The translations under genes were made by a program, and so were the position numbers. From contig NC_089437.1 of NCBI RefSeq assembly GCF_026210795.1, positions 2,976,001 through 3,040,000 on the forward strand: a DNA stretch of 64,000 bases. The letters run 5' to 3'. The notes beneath the pieces were generated by a model that had not been told where the DNA came from, did not search any database, and saw only the letters and a program-made list of their open reading frames with translations. The DNA comes from Rhizophagus irregularis. Lineage: Eukaryota > Glomeromycota > Glomeromycetes > Glomerales > Glomeraceae. This document shows positions 60,046 through 64,000 of this stretch, in pieces; the stretch's first letter is position 1; each line of letters begins with the position of its first letter.

Positions 60046-60759
60046 TGGATAGTCCTCAGTGATTCTATTTTAACCTGTAAAAATAGAAAGTGTAAAATAA
60101 AATAATAGTAATTTATTATTATAGGATGGAAACAACTTATTTAAATTGGGTGAAATGAATGCCAAATTTTGTTTTATATTACAGGCAGACGCGTGTTGTG
60201 CATGCGCGCGTTAATAATTCACGTTTGAGCTTTTTACTTATTGACTTTAAAGAATATTTTCTATAACGATTATATTTGTTCTTATTGATATTGATTGTGT
60301 GACATATAAATATACGAAATAAACCTTTTCGTTTATGATGATCATTGAGAAACAATATTCTTGGAGAACGAATAAAATAAATGGGAAATATTTCGCCAAA
60401 CGCCTTTTTTAGGAAAAATTCAATCAGCTCACTGAACTAAAAAGAAATTAATTGAAATGACAAAGAATTTTTCGCAGAATATCGTGATTTTTTTAGTTAA
60501 GAGATATACATAAATGAAACATTCAAAAGGAACAATATTATTTCCCAGCCGAAAACCATTCTCTTTGTGTATGGCTTTGTTGTACTAATACGGAAATTTG
60601 TTCCAAATACAGGAAGTTGTGATAAAGTTTATTTTTATAATAAATTTATTTAAACCCACATTTCTGCACCAAAAAAAAAAAAATTCGTTATATTATATTT
60701 ATTTACTAAATCTTTGATCATCATTTTAAATTTGTATTATATAATAAATAATAAATAGA
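60046..60759. other. Intergenic, no feature seen
   Basis: About 710 bp. A CATGCGCGCG patch near 60200, otherwise AT-rich 3' and 5' flanks. Confidence 0.4.
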
Positions 60760-61845
60760 ATGATTTTAAAATTTTTGTCAAAATTTTCGGTTCCAACTCT
60801 TCATTTTCAATCTCCAACAACAAAAAATCCCATCACAACATTATATCCAACATTATCACCAGAAGCAGCTTCAAGAACTTCTACAAATCGTTTTAGCATA
60901 ATGTCAATTGCTTCTACAGCTGAATCTGAAATAAATTCTTGGTCGTCATCATCTGTTGATGAATCCTTTACTCCAATAAATGATATTAAAGAAGTTATAC
61001 CATTAATTTCTATCAATAACGAACAAGAAGTCCATAGAGTTGCTTATAAAACTTTACAACAATGTATAGATCTATTAAGATGTTTACCAAGCGACGATAA
61101 ATATACATATGAAAGCAAATTTATCCCTTCAAGCACCATCGGGAAACATGTAAGGTAAATCACTACTAAGAAAGGCAAAGCCGATAAATTTCACGTGACT
61201 TACAATTTTAAATTTGCTTTTGCAGACATTTATATGATCATTTTCGATTACTGCTTGAATCTAAACAACTAAAGGAGAAAAGAAAACCATCAGATGGTAA
61301 TATCGATGATTACGATGATCAATATTATGAAGAACAAAAAGATGAATCTAAATTTTGGATCGTGAATTATGATAACAGATCAAACAACGTAAGTCGCAGT
61401 AATAATCAGTGGCGCAGTAATTTCATCCTTAATTAATTTTTATGTAATATGGATTAGATTCCGGTGGAAACATTACGATTAACAGCAATAAAACGACTAG
61501 AACAATTACAAACTACAATTATAAATGATTGTACTTTTATACCATTTAACACTCAAATACGAGTTGATGCTACAGTTGATTCCGAGATGTTAATGGATCC
61601 GATTCCATTCCAATCTACCTATGGAAGAGAATTATGGTTTTGTTGTCATCATGCGGTAATTATCTCCGATTATGCATTATACACATTTATATTTTACTTA
61701 CCGTTTGTCTTTTTTTTTATTGTAGATCCATCATTTTGCTTTGATTAGAGTAATTTGTGCTGAACAAAATATTGTGGTTCCTGAAGACTTTGGTATTGCA
61801 CCTTCTACACTTCAAAAACGATATAAAATGGAACACAACAGCTAA
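60760..61845 (+). CDS. DinB-like (putative metal-binding four-helix) protein
   Basis: Exons 60760-61154, 61226-61388, 61458-61655 and 61726-61845 give 291 aa. MILKFLSKFSVPTLHF looks like a short leader, possibly mitochondrial targeting (basic and hydrophobic, inference), followed by Ser/Thr-rich sequence. The core has ALKTLQQ-type helices (YKTLQQCIDLLRCL), STIGKHVRHLYDHFRLLLE, then STYGRELWFCCHHAIHHFAL and PEDFGIAPSTLQKRY. Spaced His residues (H in GKHVRHLYDH, and HHAIHH) would be the three-His metal site of DinB/YfiT-like folds. The family occurs in fungi and bacteria without a well-defined reaction. An acidic insert (DDYDDQYYEEQKDE) separates helices 2 and 3. Confidence 0.8.
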
Positions 61846-62612
61846 AGAATAAAAAAAATAGAAATTTTATGTATCTTGTTTGATTGTTTTATTTGAAGCA
61901 TTCATGAATAGATAAGTCTTTAAAAAATGTAATAGTGATATTCTAATATTGAACAACTATTAAATTAGAACTATCAGCATTTAATTTAATTGTACTAAAA
62001 TTTCCTTTTCTTGTACATAATTATTGTAATAATTTGAATTAATAAAATTATTTTTGATACTTAACAACTACAGTAATTAAAAGGCATTAATACTTTTTTT
62101 TAAAGTAAAAATCTGTGCAATCTTAATGTGCGTAATCAGTAACCTTGCTACTATATATTATATGCAAAAAAATTTTAAGATATCTATATGGATTTTCAAG
62201 TTAATTTGTGAAATAATGCTGCTGAAAATGCTACATAAAAGATACTAAAATTTGAGAGTATTAAAAAATTTTAGTAAAGTATAAAGGTTATATATTTATT
62301 CCAAAGAACATTCATATATTATATATATAATAAATTAAAAAAATTACCAATCACTTTTTAATATATATCAATTCCTTTTTTTTACCAAAAGAATTCTGCT
62401 ATACATAATAATTTTATAAAATTATATTAAAAATTTTTGAAAATACCATTTGATAAATAAAACTTTATAAATTTTATAAATTTTTTTTTTCAATTTTTTT
62501 TTAATATATTACATACAGTATTTATTAACAGATAGTAGAAACAAATACAAATGCGCTAATAAACTATTTATTATTTCAAATTTCCAATAAAAAGACTTCA
62601 TATATATATAGT
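61846..62612. other. AT-rich spacer, nothing recognised
   Basis: Highly AT-rich 3' flank of the DinB-like gene without repeats or frames of note. Confidence 0.4.
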
Positions 62613-62797
62613 CAGTATTGGAATTTGGCCATAGCCAAGAATTTTTTTAGCCAATTTAGCTGGCCAAAATGGCCAATCCTAGCCAAATTTTAGCCAAATA
62701 ACAAAATACTAATACTTTATTAAGGTTGTATTGACATTTGGTCACAGCCAAACAGCTAAATAACCAACTCCAGCTAAATAGCCAAGTGTTAACACTG
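62613..62797. mobile_element. hAT-like MITE, 185 bp
   Basis: Ends CAGTATTGG and (reverse complement) CAGTGTTAACACTTGGC, flanked by ATATAGT on both sides (62606-62612 and 62798-62804). The interior has inverted TTGGCTATTTAGCTG-like repeats. CAGTG-type ends with 7-8 bp duplications fit hAT. No ORF. Confidence 0.6.
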
Positions 62798-62804
62798 ATA
62801 TAGT

Positions 62805-64000
62805 TATTCAATTATATTATTATACAAGTAAAAACAGATTTCAATAACTCACATTAACCAATTAGCTCTGTAATTTATACATGCAAACTAAAGAAAGCTA
62901 CTCTGCTATAATCTGTATTACACTATTACTATATTAGTATTATTATAAACAAAAAAGTAATATAAAAAGATAAATTTTCTTATTATCCTTATAAAGTTTT
63001 TCCATCTCTTAGCAAAATAGCAAATTGACTTAACCAAACTGCATCTAGACTATAAAAACTATTTAAATTTTCTAAATTTCTGGACCAATCCAATAGGTAT
63101 AACTAATCTATAAAATTCAAAAAAAATTACTGTATATTATAGATTATACTATTATAGTACTCCCTTATGTATAGTACTTCTCAAAAAAAAGTTATATTCT
63201 CTATTGATTTCATTATTTAAATAATCCATCAAATATTTTAAATGTAACATATAACATTACTCTAATAATTTTATAAGTTTAAACATCCTTTATTAATAGT
63301 AAAAATTTATATAATAGGGAGGAGTATAGGACTAAACCTCCAAAATTTGCAAAATATCTAAAGTACTATAGCAGGATCTGAATTTGTATAAACTTTATAA
63401 TTAATTTCTGTTCCAAATGAATAAAGTTATGTGTAAATTTTAGCCTCAAATTTTGCTATCTTGGGATCCAGTGATTGGATTTTAATGATCTTTGGCTTGT
63501 TAGATTTATCTTAACAAGACGAACATTTTGATATATAATTTATCTTTTTAGATATAATATTGACTTAAGATATCACATTTTGAAATTTTAGTTACATGGA
63601 ATTTGAGTTGTTTTAGTAATGTTCAGAGTCCTACTATGGCCTGCAATATATGGTAATAATATTAATCCTTTAAATTCAGCCAATTAATATTTTAATACCT
63701 TTAGCTTTTCAAAAAAATACTGAAAGATAAAAATTTTGAAATGCCAAAAAAAAAAACTAAACTAAACTAAAATAAAAAAAAGTCATAATCTCCATATTAA
63801 AGATGTTAGCCTTAATTATTTTTTAAAAAATTTTGAATTACGGCTATAAGATTTTTATAGCCTTAATTAATTACGGCATATAAAAATTTTGTATTACGAC
63901 ACTTTTTTGAATTACGGCTAACATCTTTACTCCATATATTAGATATACTATATACATGCTGTCCAAATTATTTTTGAATGTCATAATTATAATTTGAAAT
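62805..64000. other. AT-rich spacer with a relative of element F and a final inverted repeat
   Basis: Contains the F relative at 63328-63632. Beyond it, 63785-63940 has mirrored motifs (GATGTTAGCCTTAATTATTT and, opposite, AATTACGGCTAACATCTTTA) that form an inverted pair. Nothing coding. Confidence 0.4.
63328..63632. mobile_element. Unsplit relative of element F
   Basis: The right end TTTTAGTAATGTTCAGAGTC matches the right end of F. The centre (GATCTGAATTTGTATAAAC, TTAATTTCTGTTCCAAAT, GATCCAGTGATTGGATTTTA, CAAGACGAACATTTTGA) matches both halves of F in order, without the 21-kb interruption. The first 35 bp differ from F, so the left boundary is uncertain. Confidence 0.6.

Noticed and set aside
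1-64000. tRNA and rRNA genes
   Set aside because: No GGTTCGAATCC-type T-arm with a matching acceptor stem and no rRNA core motifs were found by eye. A covariance-model scan would be decisive.

Overview
The window reads as a nuclear segment of a very AT-rich, intron-dense, transposon-rich fungal genome, most likely an arbuscular mycorrhizal fungus (Glomeromycotina, Rhizophagus-like). This is inference. It rests on short introns with GTAAGT-type donors and TACTAAC-type branch sites, on fungal housekeeping genes, and on a Uma2-like nuclease and CACTA and Plavaka-type transposases of styles I associate with these fungi. No rRNA, tRNA or CRISPR array was recognised.

Layout. 1-1335 holds the start of a minus-strand, multi-exon Uma2-like gene that runs off the left edge. 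1340-13700 is gene-poor: AT-rich spacers, a large foldback element (3521-5233) with a hAT-like MITE inside it, a second hAT-like element (5286-6691) filled with a stem-loop minisatellite, a possible solo LTR, a pogo-like MITE, and a long tandem array of mini-exon-like units (about 10490-13330).

13708-35209 is a set of nested transposons that can be taken apart base by base. A MITE-like element (F) is split by a Mutator-like element (E, 10-bp target duplication). E carries a stem-loop array. The array is split by a 20-kb CACTA element (C, TIR CACTAGTC, duplication GAT). The C transposase gene is split by a 12.7-kb Plavaka-like element (A, ends CATCAGGAAA or similar, duplication TC). The two divergent genes of A are each split by smaller elements with the same CATCAGGAA ends: B (17597-20085, in the accessory gene) and D (21996-25629, in the transposase gene), both with duplication TT. 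Removing A, B or D with one duplication copy restores the reading frame of the interrupted gene each time. B carries a tandem array of units with donor, branch-site and acceptor motifs in the sense orientation of the gene it interrupts. D carries a small, apparently intact Myb/SANT-like DNA-binding gene.

36966-61845 is a compact host gene island of ten genes: Hook-type dynein adaptor (-), SEC31 COPII coat (+), ATG8 (-), RTF2 (-), a ZCCHC10-like zinc knuckle/RS protein (-), CCR4-NOT subunit NOT3/5 (-), RAB1/YPT1 (-), an unknown multi-pass membrane protein (+), a WW-domain protein with a Gly-Trp-Lys tail (+) and a DinB-like metal-site protein (+). The SEC31, RTF2, ZCCHC10, ATG8, YPT1, membrane, WW and DinB models close in frame across all exons. 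61846-64000 is AT-rich and holds a small hAT-like MITE and a relative of element F.

Functionally, SEC31 and RAB1/YPT1 act in ER-to-Golgi traffic, ATG8 in autophagy, Hook in dynein transport and NOT3/5 in mRNA decay. I see no operon-like logic, only a housekeeping neighbourhood beside a transposon sink.
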